From the NCBI RefSeq assembly GCF_964199755.1, contig NC_133901.1, positions 9,315,556 through 9,379,555 of the forward strand: a stretch of DNA of 64,000 nt. The letters are read 5' to 3'. Under the pieces are notes generated by a model, which was not told the origin of the DNA, did not search any database, and saw only the letters and a list, made by a program, of their open reading frames with translations. The DNA is from Larus michahellis (Eukaryota > Chordata > Aves > Charadriiformes > Laridae). The position numbers and the translations under genes were made by a program. Below, piece by piece: positions 26,201-37,015 of this stretch (positions are counted from its first letter, which is position 1; the number at the start of each line of letters is the position of its first letter).

Positions 26201-27083
26201 TTAGCTCTTCTCAAAAGCCACGAGACATGTTGCAGACAAAAAGATTGCTAAATAAATTCAGTTGCATTATTTATGCTATGACAGCGCACTATTTCATACA
26301 AAAAGAATAAAACCCAAGCCCACTACTAGCATTTAGGGAAGCACTTATCATCTGCTTAACTTCCAGCATGTATTTGAACTGTAAATAAGATTTAAATACA
26401 TTTCTGACTCAGATCTACACGACTAATGAAATAAAAAAAAAAAATCTCAGCTAACAATGTAAGATGCTGGAGGGCGTTGGGACTCTTGCAGTCTTGGCAC
26501 CCATTGCTTCACGTGCAGGCCAAGGTGGCCAGCTACAGTCAGGGCTGCTCCAGGGCGAGAGAGGATGGAGAGCAATGTCAAGAGCTATCAGAAAGTCTCC
26601 TTGCGGACGCGGCGTTCCCCACCAGTGCCCCCATAGCCTTGTGCTGCCAGTGCAGCTAATCTGTGCAATCTGTTGCTGTTACCCAGCTAATCCTCCCCCC
26701 GTGCTCACACGTCCATCGAGTGCTCTTCCCTCTGCACCGGCTGCCCTCAGCTGGACTCTGAGCCTCTCAGGGCAAAGATCATCCGACTGCTTTGCACTCT
26801 GCCTTCCGCTGCAGGCTCGCCAACCTCTGGCTGTTACCGTAATACGACTCTTTTCAGTTCTTACTCCTTCCCAAGACGGCCTTCATGGTCTTTCCTGTCC
26901 TTCCTCCTCAAGAAGAACTGCTGCCGTGCTGTTATTATTGTCCCTTCACCACAAACATGACAGCAGTGACCTTGTGTATATGGCTGTAGGACCAAACAGC
27001 AGCTGAGACCTTACTGCTGGGTGAACATGGAACCTTCACAGGACCTTGCAGCCTCCCTTTCCCTCTACTCAAAAGGGACAGGT

Positions 27084-27500
27084 CATGGAATCGTACAATA
27101 GTTTGGGTTGGAAGGGACCTTTAAAGGCCTTATAGTCCTGTCTGTCCTCCCCTGCCATGAGCAGGGACATCTTCAACTAGACCAGGTTGCTCAGAGCCCC
27201 TTCCAACCTGACCTGGAATGCTTCCAGGAATGGGGCATCTACCACCTCTCTGGGCAACCTGGGCCAGTGCCTCACCACCCTTATTGTAAAAAATCTCTTC
27301 CTTATATCTAGTCTAAATCTTCCCTCTTTTTAGTTTAAAGCCATTACCGCTCCTCCTATTGCTCAGCTCCCTGATCAAGAGTCCCTCCCCATCTTTCCTG
27401 TAGGCCCTCTTTAGGTACTGAAAGGCCACAATAAGTTCTCCCCGGAGCCTTCTCTTCTCCAGGCTGAACAACCCCAACCCTCTCAGCCTGTTGATTTTCA
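27084..27500 (-). mobile_element. CR1 LINE, 5'-truncated
   Basis: Antisense CR1. It starts with the reversed tail (CATGGAATCGTACAATAG, TTGGAAGGGACCTTTAAAGG) and continues through the C-terminal RT region. In the minus frame the block [20 protein letters not shown] is readable, followed by ...AFQYLKRAYRKDGEGLL. Frameshifts and stops show it is dead. Confidence 0.93.
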
Positions 27501-29237
27501 CCTAGAGGAGATCTAACCAGTGCTCCAGACCCAGCCAGAGCAGCGTCAGTGCTGCTGGGAGGTGACTGGAGCTGAACCAAGCCGTAGGCTGCATTTTTTT
27601 TCCCATAACTATTCAAATAAAGTATTTCCATAACCAGAACAAATAACTGCAAACAGTTTGCGAAGTGACAAAGAAAGTCTTTCTTGAATAAGTTTCATGA
27701 GAAGAAAAGCGAAAACATGGACTGAGAAGTTCTGTTTCGGGTCACATTAAGAAGCCAGCTTTCATTAGCTGATGTTTGCCTGCATGGGAAGGAGCTGGGA
27801 GAGACAATGTCCTTCTGCTCTTCACCATCAGAGGGGCATGAGAAATGCCTGGGAAGTGCCCAATACTTCTCTGATCTGCGAGGGCCAAGGCAAGGCAGTG
27901 TTTCATTAGAAACCTTGTGTGCCAGCAGCATCATTTAATAGACCAGAATTCAGATGCTGCCTACTGAAACAGTAAACGGAGTGGCAATAACCCAGCGTCC
28001 CGTTGGGAAGGTGGACTCAGAATGTGCTGAGAGCTCTCCTGGAGAGCAGAGCACACAGACGGGTCTTCTCATGCCATGCAGGAGGCACCAGGTCTGTGCT
28101 CGCTGCCTGGCGAGGTCCCCCCACATTGCAGCTGCCTGCTAAAGCAGCTCATTCTATACTCGTGATACATGCAAAACTTGAGCCATTAAAAGCCATTGAC
28201 ATGAAATCCACAACATTTCATTCTTAAGTAAGGCACATTTAAAATCAATCAGTTCTGAGCTGTTTGGGGTTTTTTTTTGTTGTTATTGAGACTACACAGC
28301 AACAAGAGACAATTCCCTACCACTAATGAATTATATTCCTCTGCCCTTTAATCCCACCAGCTCCTACTGAAGGATGTCAGCAGTGGACATGGTGCTGAAT
28401 TACCACACGTCGGACTCGTAAAGGAAATCGTTAAAATTCCCTATCGTTAAAAAGGTCAAGTAGTTTGGAGGTGTCCTGACGAGCTGAGTGAGGCATTTGA
28501 AGCGCTGGCAGAGGAGCCGCCGGCCGTGCGGCTGCCCCCAGCGCTGTCACGCAGCCAGCCTCCCTCGCACACATCTTACTGACCCAGGCGATTGCATCAC
28601 TCTGTCTCTCGGGGCAGAATCTGCATTTTTCCACATGGGCCCATATGGTACATGAAATTGAATACTGAATTCCTATTTCTGGAGGAGAGGAGCTCTCCAG
28701 CAAAGTGATGATTTGGGGAATTTTGGAGGGGGACAGCGGCTAGGGCTAGGGAAGCAGATCTATGACAAGCAGAGGGAAAGACCAAAGGCTTTCTTTCTCA
28801 CCCCTGCCAGGAGGGTGCCAGGCCCACACATATACATCTGTGTTGCTGGGTGTTTTCCAGCTGCTTTTTGGAGAACGCTAGACAGGAAATTGATGCCACA
28901 GGGCAAATATTCATTCTTCCCGACTTCCCTCCCAAAGCAAGCACGGATTTGCACTGGCTAGACGCATTTCCTGCAGAGCACCGTGGCTTCCCCAGCAGCG
29001 TCCACAGCAGCACGTTCAAGAGCATGGCAGAAATGACTAAAATGCGTGCAAGTGCGGAAAACCAACCAAACAAAAGCCTGCCAGATGTTTGCAACACAAG
29101 CCTAAGGAACACGGAGCTCATGGGAGAAGCTGATCCTTGTCTTGCACTTCCAAGCCAGGCTGGAGAAGCTGCCAAGCTTGTAGCTGAAGCAGGAGTGTGG
29201 TATTTTAATGCTGCATCCATCAGAGCCAGGTAGACAT
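27501..29237. other. Intergenic DNA, nothing recognised
   Basis: No coding exon or repeat was recognised between the CR1 copy and the solo LTR. Open frames up to about 155 codons overlap in several phases with no consistent coding signal. Confidence 0.5.
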
Positions 29238-29745
29238 ATGTTATGGTTTGAGGAACCCACAACAATTTCTTGTCATTTAGACAATTCTTCTATCACCCGA
29301 TGACCCCTGCCCACCCGGGAAGGGGAATCGGGAAAAGACAAGGAAACCCAGGGGTTGAAATATAGACAGATTTAATAGAATAAGACTAAATAATTAAAAT
29401 TAATAATACTAAAGATTGATCCCAATACCAATATAAAATACACAAGGATCATACTCAGCCCGTTCCATCATCAGAAGCTGTGTGCTCCCAGCAGGGACAG
29501 CAAACGTGGGACACTGTGAGCGCTGTGGCTTTGGGAGGAAGGGAAGGGCTCAGGGCTCCAGCACCGGGGCAAGGAGTTCCCAGCATCACACCCATCAGCA
29601 AGCTTTCGCATTTACATCGAATGTGACGTTCATGGTATGAAACAATCCTGTTGGCAGCTTGGGTCAAGCGCCCGGGTCTCGCTCCTCCTCATCCCTGTGC
29701 CTGGCAAGCTCAAAAACACTGAAACCTTGAAACCCACACACCATA
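29238..29745 (-). mobile_element. Solo LTR of an avian ERVL-like element (degraded)
   Basis: On the plus strand it begins TGTTATGGTTTGAG and continues with a 'CACCCGGGAAGGGGAATCGG' segment, 'GGGTTGAAATATAGACAG' followed by TTTAATAGAATAAG, an AT-rich block, and near 29630 'CATGGTATGAAACAATCCTG' followed by 'TTGGCAGCTTGGGTCA'. This order matches what I remember of ERVL LTRs widespread in birds, read in antisense. In element orientation (minus) the ATTAAA-like signal precedes the TATATTTCAACCC segment. The right end, which is the 5' end of the LTR, is diverged or truncated, so the boundary and target-site duplication are unclear. No internal viral genes are adjacent, so it is a solo LTR. Confidence 0.75.
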
Positions 29746-32700
29746 GCTGGCTGTAAAGTGAATATTTTCACAAATTCAGACACCAGAGTCTTCTAAAAGT
29801 GCTGTTTTCACAAGCATTGTAGGAGAACTTACTGAAAAGTGAAATTACTGAAAGAGAAATTAATCATGTGTCACTCAAATGAGGACAACATACTACTGCA
29901 TGTTCCGTATTTGCATCCTGGAGCTGCCCGTTGCAGGGAGAGGTTGGAGGTGGTGAGAATTCCAGTCATTAGAGGCACCAAGGCGTCTCGCAGCCACAGC
30001 CGTGCTCCTCGGCGCCTCCCCATGCTCCCAGCCCCTCAGCTGAGACGCCAGAGCACTCCTGGGCTGTGGGATTGAGCAACTCCGTGGGGGGGCTCAGCTT
30101 CCCCGGCCCTCACTTGGACCTTATCACCCTTGTCCCCAGGGTTTGCATTTGACGTTGGCTGTAATCCTGCCCCAGTCTGTCACCCAGTTTAGGCTCGGGA
30201 CAGCAGGCAACATTGCAAGTGGAGTTAATGGCTAAGAACAACCTATTGCCACATTTGTGAACCTAGTCGTGCTTGCTTCAGCTGTTACAGCACTGTTGAA
30301 GTGTTATCAGTGAAAAGCAATTTATCAAGAGCTCTTGCAGCTTTTGATACAGCCCCTTGTGAGAGGCTCTCAGCAAAGCACGCCGGCTGGAGGGGAGAGG
30401 CAAAGCCTGGCTGCCAAATAAGTGCTGTGTGCGTGAGAGAGAGGGAAAGAGCAGCCAGCCTAAGGACAGCGTTTCCTCGCACTTCTCTTAAGGCTCAACC
30501 TCGAAGAAGTGAAGAGCAAGGCAGCAAATTCTACCACAAGCGATTCAGCCGGAGCTCAGCAGGACTTCAGCAGAGGAGCTTGTTGAGCAATAGCCCAGCA
30601 CATGAAGCGCAGGGAAGACACAGGCAAGACCCAGCGTATCAGAAGGAACAATCTGAACGACTCACACGCCGAGTTCTCATGTTGTAACAACCTCCGTGAG
30701 CAGAAACAGAGACATCTGGGGAGGGCAGATGAACTATGCATGGTGTTGAGTGACCCTGAAGCGTGAGCCGCGGCTCTGGCTCTTGCAGCCCCTTGATGCC
30801 TTCTTGCCCCAACAGTGAGGAGGCCTGAGGGCATGTTGCTCCTTGAGGAACCTGGGCCTGAGCGGCTGGGCTGGGTCAGCCACCACCACCCACGTCCCAC
30901 ACCTTGTCACCAGCAGCCTGGGCAGAGGGGCACCAGACCACACACCTTCTAAGAGGGGTGTGCAGGTAGGTTCAGCTTCTTCTCTGAGAGCAAGCGAAAC
31001 CAGAAGATGCTCAAAGAAAGGCAGTGAGAGCAATCTGAGGTTGGGGAGGCTGTATATGCAAGGGGAAGAGGAGGCAATCCTCTCCATTACACACATGTTG
31101 AGGTGTGCAGGGCTCACCCAACGCAGCCCTAGCCACTGGAATACAGCTATTCAGAATACAGGTACAGCTTTTATTTACATAAAGCCACTGCAATGACTGA
31201 GAGGACTTTCCACCGCTTGTGTTTCAGGTGGAAACCCCTTTTGAAGAACAAGAGACACATAAATCACCAGTGAGCCAAGTTTCACAACCCCTCCCCAGCT
31301 GGTGCGAACCTCGGTGCTGAGCATGGGGAGGGGACAGGGCTGTGTCCCCCCCAGGGAGGAGCTGCCACCATCCCGTGCCTGCCCGCGCTGTGCCCGGGCA
31401 GGAGATAACGCTGGAACAACTCGTTCCCAGAAGCACCACCAGTTACGAATGAGCAACATCAACCACCTGTCTTCAGCCGTTTTTTCCTTTCAATCAGCCA
31501 TTTGGGTGCTGATATAGGACCTGACAGCGCTGCTAATTAACACCTGCCCCATGCAACATTCGGTGTCCCAGCACGCACCGCCCACACGCTTGAGAAATTT
31601 TGTCAAGCCACATAAATATCACATGGCAACAGAGCAAGAAATCTCCAATACTTCTAAAAATTATTTCACAACTCGAGCAGTAAATTAAACCTGCCCCCCC
31701 CCCAATAGCTTGTTCACAAAGAGGTCCTGTATTAGAGCAGGGCCATAGGAAGAATTCGCCTTCTCACCCCGGAGCACCTCCAGCGCAGAGGTCAGACGTG
31801 GCAGTGAGCGACCAAGGGAGGTTAAGTGGAGTTCACTCCATGGCTCGCTGTATATTCGGCTGTCTCAGCATTTTATAGGACTTATACTGAAGATCTGAGG
31901 TGATGAAAACCCAGCAGCAACGTTTGATAGGCAGAGCTGGTCACCGTTATGGAGGCACGTCGCCAGCGGTGCTGCTCTTCTGACTATTGCAAGCATTGAA
32001 TGCCTTGTCATGGCCAACTGATGCTAGGGACCGGCCAGCAAGCTGGGCTAGGACACATGGTGTGCTTCTAATGCAAAACAATATTCCTCATTTAACTGGT
32101 ATGCTGCTTGCAATAATTATTCAGTTTTGTGTATTATAATGGCCTCCAGAATGCAGTAAAAATGTAGACTCCTATAAACACTTCTGTGGTTTTATCGAAT
32201 GTTTCTAAAATCTGCTTCACGTGCTTAATGCTCTGGAAAATGTTTAGGAATGAGAGAGAAAGCACCTGAAACATGTCCGTCAGCAGGAGCCTTCTGACTT
32301 CAGCAGATCACAGCTAGAGATTATCTGGAAAAGGCGTCAGCTGGTGTGTTGGCCTCGTCGTTAACATCCAAGTGGAAATTAAAGCCATTTAGTCCGACTA
32401 CGCAAATATTGAGTTCATGGGAAACAAACAGCAATTTGATTCCATAGTGGTATTTACTGCAAAATTTCCTTACCCAGCCCTTCGTACGACCTCGCACGAC
32501 AGGCTTTCTGTGATGGTATTTTCAATAAAAACCTGTCCTGGTGGGCAACAGTATGAACTCTTGTATAAAACTTAGTTATTGAGGATTTTTATGAAGGAGA
32601 TCCTGGTTCTTACACATCTGTACATGGTTTGTCTTGGCACGCAAAACAAAAGAAATCCTGTAAGTCTATAGTATCGAAATATCATTGCATTTAAATATCG

Positions 32701-35700
32701 GGCTTTACTTTTTCCATGAAGGGAAGAACATAAAATGCCTTACAAACATAGGCCTGATCCACAACATTATCACAGCTGTTTAAATTCTTACCCTGCACCC
32801 CAGCTCCTAAAGCAAACCAGCCTATCGCCGTACAAAGTAGCTCCAGAACTGAAGGTCCTAAGTTTGGTGAACGCTTTAGGTTTTGAGGCTAGATCTGGAT
32901 TTCTGGGGGTACGCGCCTCCTCTCTCTGCTCCCTGAGAGATACCCTTTCTTAGTGCCGATAAAGTTGCTGCTACTGCTTCTTTATGGCTGTGATAGGATC
33001 AGTCATAACCAAAGCTGCAGGTAACAAGCACCAAAGAATGACTGACAGTCTGGCCAAGAGCTCTTCCCCCGTGTTTGCTACAAAGCCTTGTTTCCAGTGG
33101 CCTACTACTCACATGGGCGAGCACACAGGGTCTGTGAAGGTATGCAATTCATGCTAATCTTGTTTTACCGTGATTTTAGCTTTCTGAAGTTGTTTTTGGC
33201 AGGTGGGAATCCATCTTGCTATCAGTAGTGTCAGTACATCAGATTACCAATTTTCTGGCACGAGACTGATGCTACACTCTCACATTTAGGTACCACAAGC
33301 CCAGATACTCTTCCTCCAGGCTGTTTTCTTGAGAAATTTTACTACACATATAAGTTCATGCAAGAGGACAGCAGCTCCAGAATGGCTCTTCATGGAGGTA
33401 TTGGCACTGCTCCCTCTTTCTGAGCCACCAGGGTTTGGAGGTTTTTCTGTCATTTGGATGAAGGCAAATAAGTATTGTCCAACAAGGAGTATATTTCTGG
33501 TGCTCCTTGGACATCTGTAGGGACAGTAAGAATGCTCTTTTTAGAAAAGAGAAGTAAGAATTTCACTGGTGGGCAATGAGCAGAGATGCTGCTGAGAACC
33601 GAGGTGACCTGTACACCAAGGTTTGGCCATGTGGGCAAGTTCTGCAAGTTCAGTGAAAGCTCAAGTCAAGACTGTACCATTGGCAGTACAAGAGCTCCAG
33701 ACACCAACAGCCAGCCATTACGTTCCTATCCCAGAGCCTTTTTTGGGGTGACTTATCTTCCAAACAGGAATCAGCTATAGAGGGGACAGGGAAGGAAGAG
33801 TCCATTTGCACGGGTCCGTAAAGAAATTGCCCCAATGACCAAAAGGAAAATAAGGAGTAGGTCACAGAATTCTAGCCTAGAAAGGCGTGACAACAGCCAT
33901 CTCTATTGAGGGACTATAGTCACATATTTCTCTTCCAGATCCAAAATCTGGGATTGAATTCTTCCAAGTACTGAGTATCCACAGCCCCACAGAGGGCAGG
34001 ACAGTCCACTGATGAGGATGCTAATTTAACAATGGAGTTTGATCTCTTGTTCTGGTCAAGAAATACATATGATCATGTAAGAAGCTATTTATGCTCTCTG
34101 GACCTCTGTTTTCCATCTTCCTTACCAGATCTCCTGCAGCTTGGATACAGCAAGGTTTGAGGGGCTGGTGATAGTCAGGTGGATGGAGACATGCTGTATT
34201 TACCACAGGCAGAAATGACTTAGCAGATGCACAAAACGAACTCATGATATACACAATAATTGCATGATGTACGCAAGTCAGGCCAGAAGAGCCCAGGGAC
34301 TGGAAGCAGAGAGCTGGCAAGCAGCTCTGGTGGGAATAATCTTGCAGATGGGAGCGCAGCTACCCCACATTGTGCTGTGCCCACTGGGAGGGCCATTATA
34401 GAAGGGGATTTGCTACTAAAGGTTAGCAGCATCAACAGGGCTGTGTTGCTTTTAAATGAGAAGGGCCACAGGGAACTATAAGCCTTATCCCAGGCACATC
34501 TGACCTGCCCAGACAGACCCGAACTGGGAGACTGCACCCCACAATGTCCATGTAGGCAAAGCCACAGCAGGTGTTGGGAGGGATGCGGCGTCTTTGCAAA
34601 AGCTGAGGGTTGTGAAAGGCCTTTCATCACGAAGAACAGTCTTTGGAGCAAAAAAGAGAAGAGCTAATGATAAAGAGATTTGCAGAGCACATCCCAGCTG
34701 CCTGGGACAGCGCTGGGGAGCCCACGTCCTACCCCATGCGTTGACCTTGTGTCAAGGCAGCTTTGCTCCCTGCTCCTTTTCCAGCTATACCTCTTCTTTC
34801 CCTCCGGCCATTTCTGGCTGGAACAAGGAGGACCAGCAAAGCGGAGTCTCTTGCGCTGGGCAGCGCAGCCCAAGCAGTGCAGTCCCAGGAACTCGGGTTT
34901 CTCTGGACATCGGAGGAGCGAAACCGCATGTGGGCAGGAGCACACCCATCACACAGGGAACAGCCAGCACCCTGCAGAGCCACGCTCGTCAGATAAAAGC
35001 TCCCAGCCTAGCTTCTGCACGGATATTTCATCAGAGCGCTCAGGCTCTGCTGAAGAAGGCGGCAAATGAACTGCTTTTCTTTCCTGGAGGCAGAGCCATT
35101 GCTCTTGTTCTCCTCACCCCTGTCACCACCGAGCACGCTGACTCTGCTGCTCTCCAGCGCAGGGCAGAGCGTGGCACCAGGAGACGAGCTCCCCGCTCTC
35201 TGGCCTGAGTTCGTATTTCTTACTTCTCCAGCCATGAGAATCGGTGCTTAACATTGTTTCTGCCCTTCGGAGTGGCTGCCGAGCCTGATCACGGCCCCAC
35301 GGGGTGGCCTCAAGGGATCCTGTAAACCTACCAGCGCGTTTGTGAGGGTTTGTCCTGCACGGCTGCTCAGCTGCGGCGTTCGGGAGGCTGTATACTCGCA
35401 CCTTTCCCAGCCCAGCCGCAAAACACAGAGTGGCTTTGGAGCAGTCCGCGCAGCATTGCTGGACTGTGATGTTTTTATCAAAGCCAGTTTAGGCCCTGTT
35501 AGCTTTAAATGTTGCGTACTGGCTCCCTCCCTCCAACTAATCCAAAACCACCCATCAATCACACGTATCACGGCACTTCCATTGCGTTGCGGCTGCTCAC
35601 ATGAACACAGTGGGCAAAACCTGGCCCCATCACTGTGACTCTCGTAATTCAAAAATCTATCCTTTCTTCTGCAAGTGTTCCCTTGAACGAGGAGAGTTAC

Positions 35701-36893
35701 GCTTGAAAGGGCACTGCGCGTCCCCTGAGCCACTTGCTCCAAGAAGCAAACAACTCTTTTGATTAAGCAGGCAAGTTACTGTAAAAAGTTTGTGGACGGC
35801 TGAACTGGTGGCTGGTGGGAGGGGGAGGCACCGTCACAGATTCTGGCTATTCAGCCACCTGAAAAAGCCAGAATCAGGTTTTTTTCAATCAAATAAGACA
35901 GTCAGCCTTTTATTTCCCATAGTTGAGATACTATAAAAGCTGGAAAACTGTGAAGGAGGAGAGGGATAGAAACGTGCACGGAGTCATATAGCCCAGCATA
36001 TCTGACACGGAGCAGAGAGGGAAAATCCCTGCAGAGAGGGTTTGACAGGGTTCTGCAGGAAATCGATGGAGCCTGCCTGCTAGCAAGCTGCTTCCCGTGG
36101 TTTTCCATGAGGAAACACAGGAGAAAACTGCATCATTCAAAAAAAAGAACAGCGCAAGAGAAGCAAGGTGCCCAGTGTCAAAGCTTGCTGTACTTTGGCC
36201 GCCTACACCTGCATGGACAGAGGATGCTCAGGGACCGGTGAGACCCCGCACTGCCCCGCTTTCTGCCACCAGCAAAGGTGCACAGTCCTCGTGGCTGCCA
36301 TTTAGGCCACGGGAAGGCGAGCCATAACAGACCACGGAAGACACAGAGCTCCTTCACTAGACAGGACCTGTTTCAAGAAGGTTTTATACTCTTCTGTGTC
36401 CTTCCACCCTCCTCTGAACATCTGCTGGTGGGGGCAGAAAACAGCCCCAGCGGGACCCCTGCCACCATCCAGCACAGCCGTTCGTACGGGGCACTGGGTG
36501 CTGAGGCCAGGGACGGCTTCCATGGAGTACTTTGGATGTGCAAGCCAAGATGAGAACAAAACGTCTGTACAGAGTGCTAAGGCAGGTTTTGCTGCTCTAA
36601 CGCCCCTGCGTAAAGAAATGCATTAGAATATTTACCAAAAAATTGCAGGTGTGGAAGCTGTAATTTAAGGGGACTGGCAGCAGAACTACTTCATATACAT
36701 ATATTTCAATTTGGGAACTGTTTTGACAGCTCTTTGGCAATACCCCCTTTGGGTTTTGCTCTGTGAGCAGTGTTCAACAGGAGCTATTTATAGAAGAGTA
36801 AACAAGGCGCAGGGTGCAATCTGCAGGAGAGCTATTATGGGGCAGAGCGTTTCCTCAGGGCTGGCGGGGCTCTCGTCCTGCTGCAGTGGATTA
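29746..36893. other. Intergenic DNA without recognised genes
   Basis: No homologous coding sequence was recognised. The part at 32080-32460 is AT-rich, free of recognised repeats and contains TAATTA/ATTATT-type sites; it is a candidate conserved noncoding element. The part at 34.6-35.7 kb is GC-rich with long open frames in several overlapping phases on both strands, which argues against any of them being a gene. Confidence 0.55.
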
Positions 36894-37015
36894 AATCACA
36901 GGATGGTTAGAGTTGGAAGGGACCTTAAAGACCATCCAGTTCCAACCCCCCTTCCACAGACAGGTACACCTTCCACTAGCCCAGGCCGCTCAAAGCCCAA
37001 TTCCACCTAAATCCA
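36894..37015 (-). mobile_element. CR1 LINE 3'-end fragment
   Basis: Short antisense CR1 tail: 'GTTAGAGTTGGAAGGGACCT' then TAAAGACCATCCAGTTCCAACC and a 'TTCCACTAGCCCAGGCCGCT' segment. Confidence 0.92.

Larger units (their letters stand above)
15346..27083. other. Intergenic DNA without recognised genes
   Basis: I found no exon series with homology I can name. Open frames are at most about 170 codons, low in information and not in conserved contexts. Weak traces of very old amniote repeats occur near 17220-17300, 18315-18350, 21035-21125, 21500-21560, 22960-23245 and 26750-26815. The rest is unannotated single-copy sequence that could contain lncRNA exons or enhancers, but nothing in the bases proves it. 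Confidence 0.6.

Noticed and set aside
26464..27006. 180-codon open frame on the plus strand
   Set aside because: No homology recognised, composition like random GC-rich sequence, and overlaps a probable ancient repeat.
33840..34000. Possible further old CR1 fragment ('TCACAGAATTCTAGCCTAGA')
   Set aside because: Only a short resemblance to the CR1 tail; the following sequence does not keep the CR1 order.
34594..35208. 204-codon open frame on the plus strand
   Set aside because: No recognisable domain; several overlapping frames on both strands are also long, as expected in GC-rich DNA; no splice or promoter context.
35248..35742. 164-codon minus-strand open frame
   Set aside because: No similarity recognised and no splice context; overlaps other open frames in different phases.
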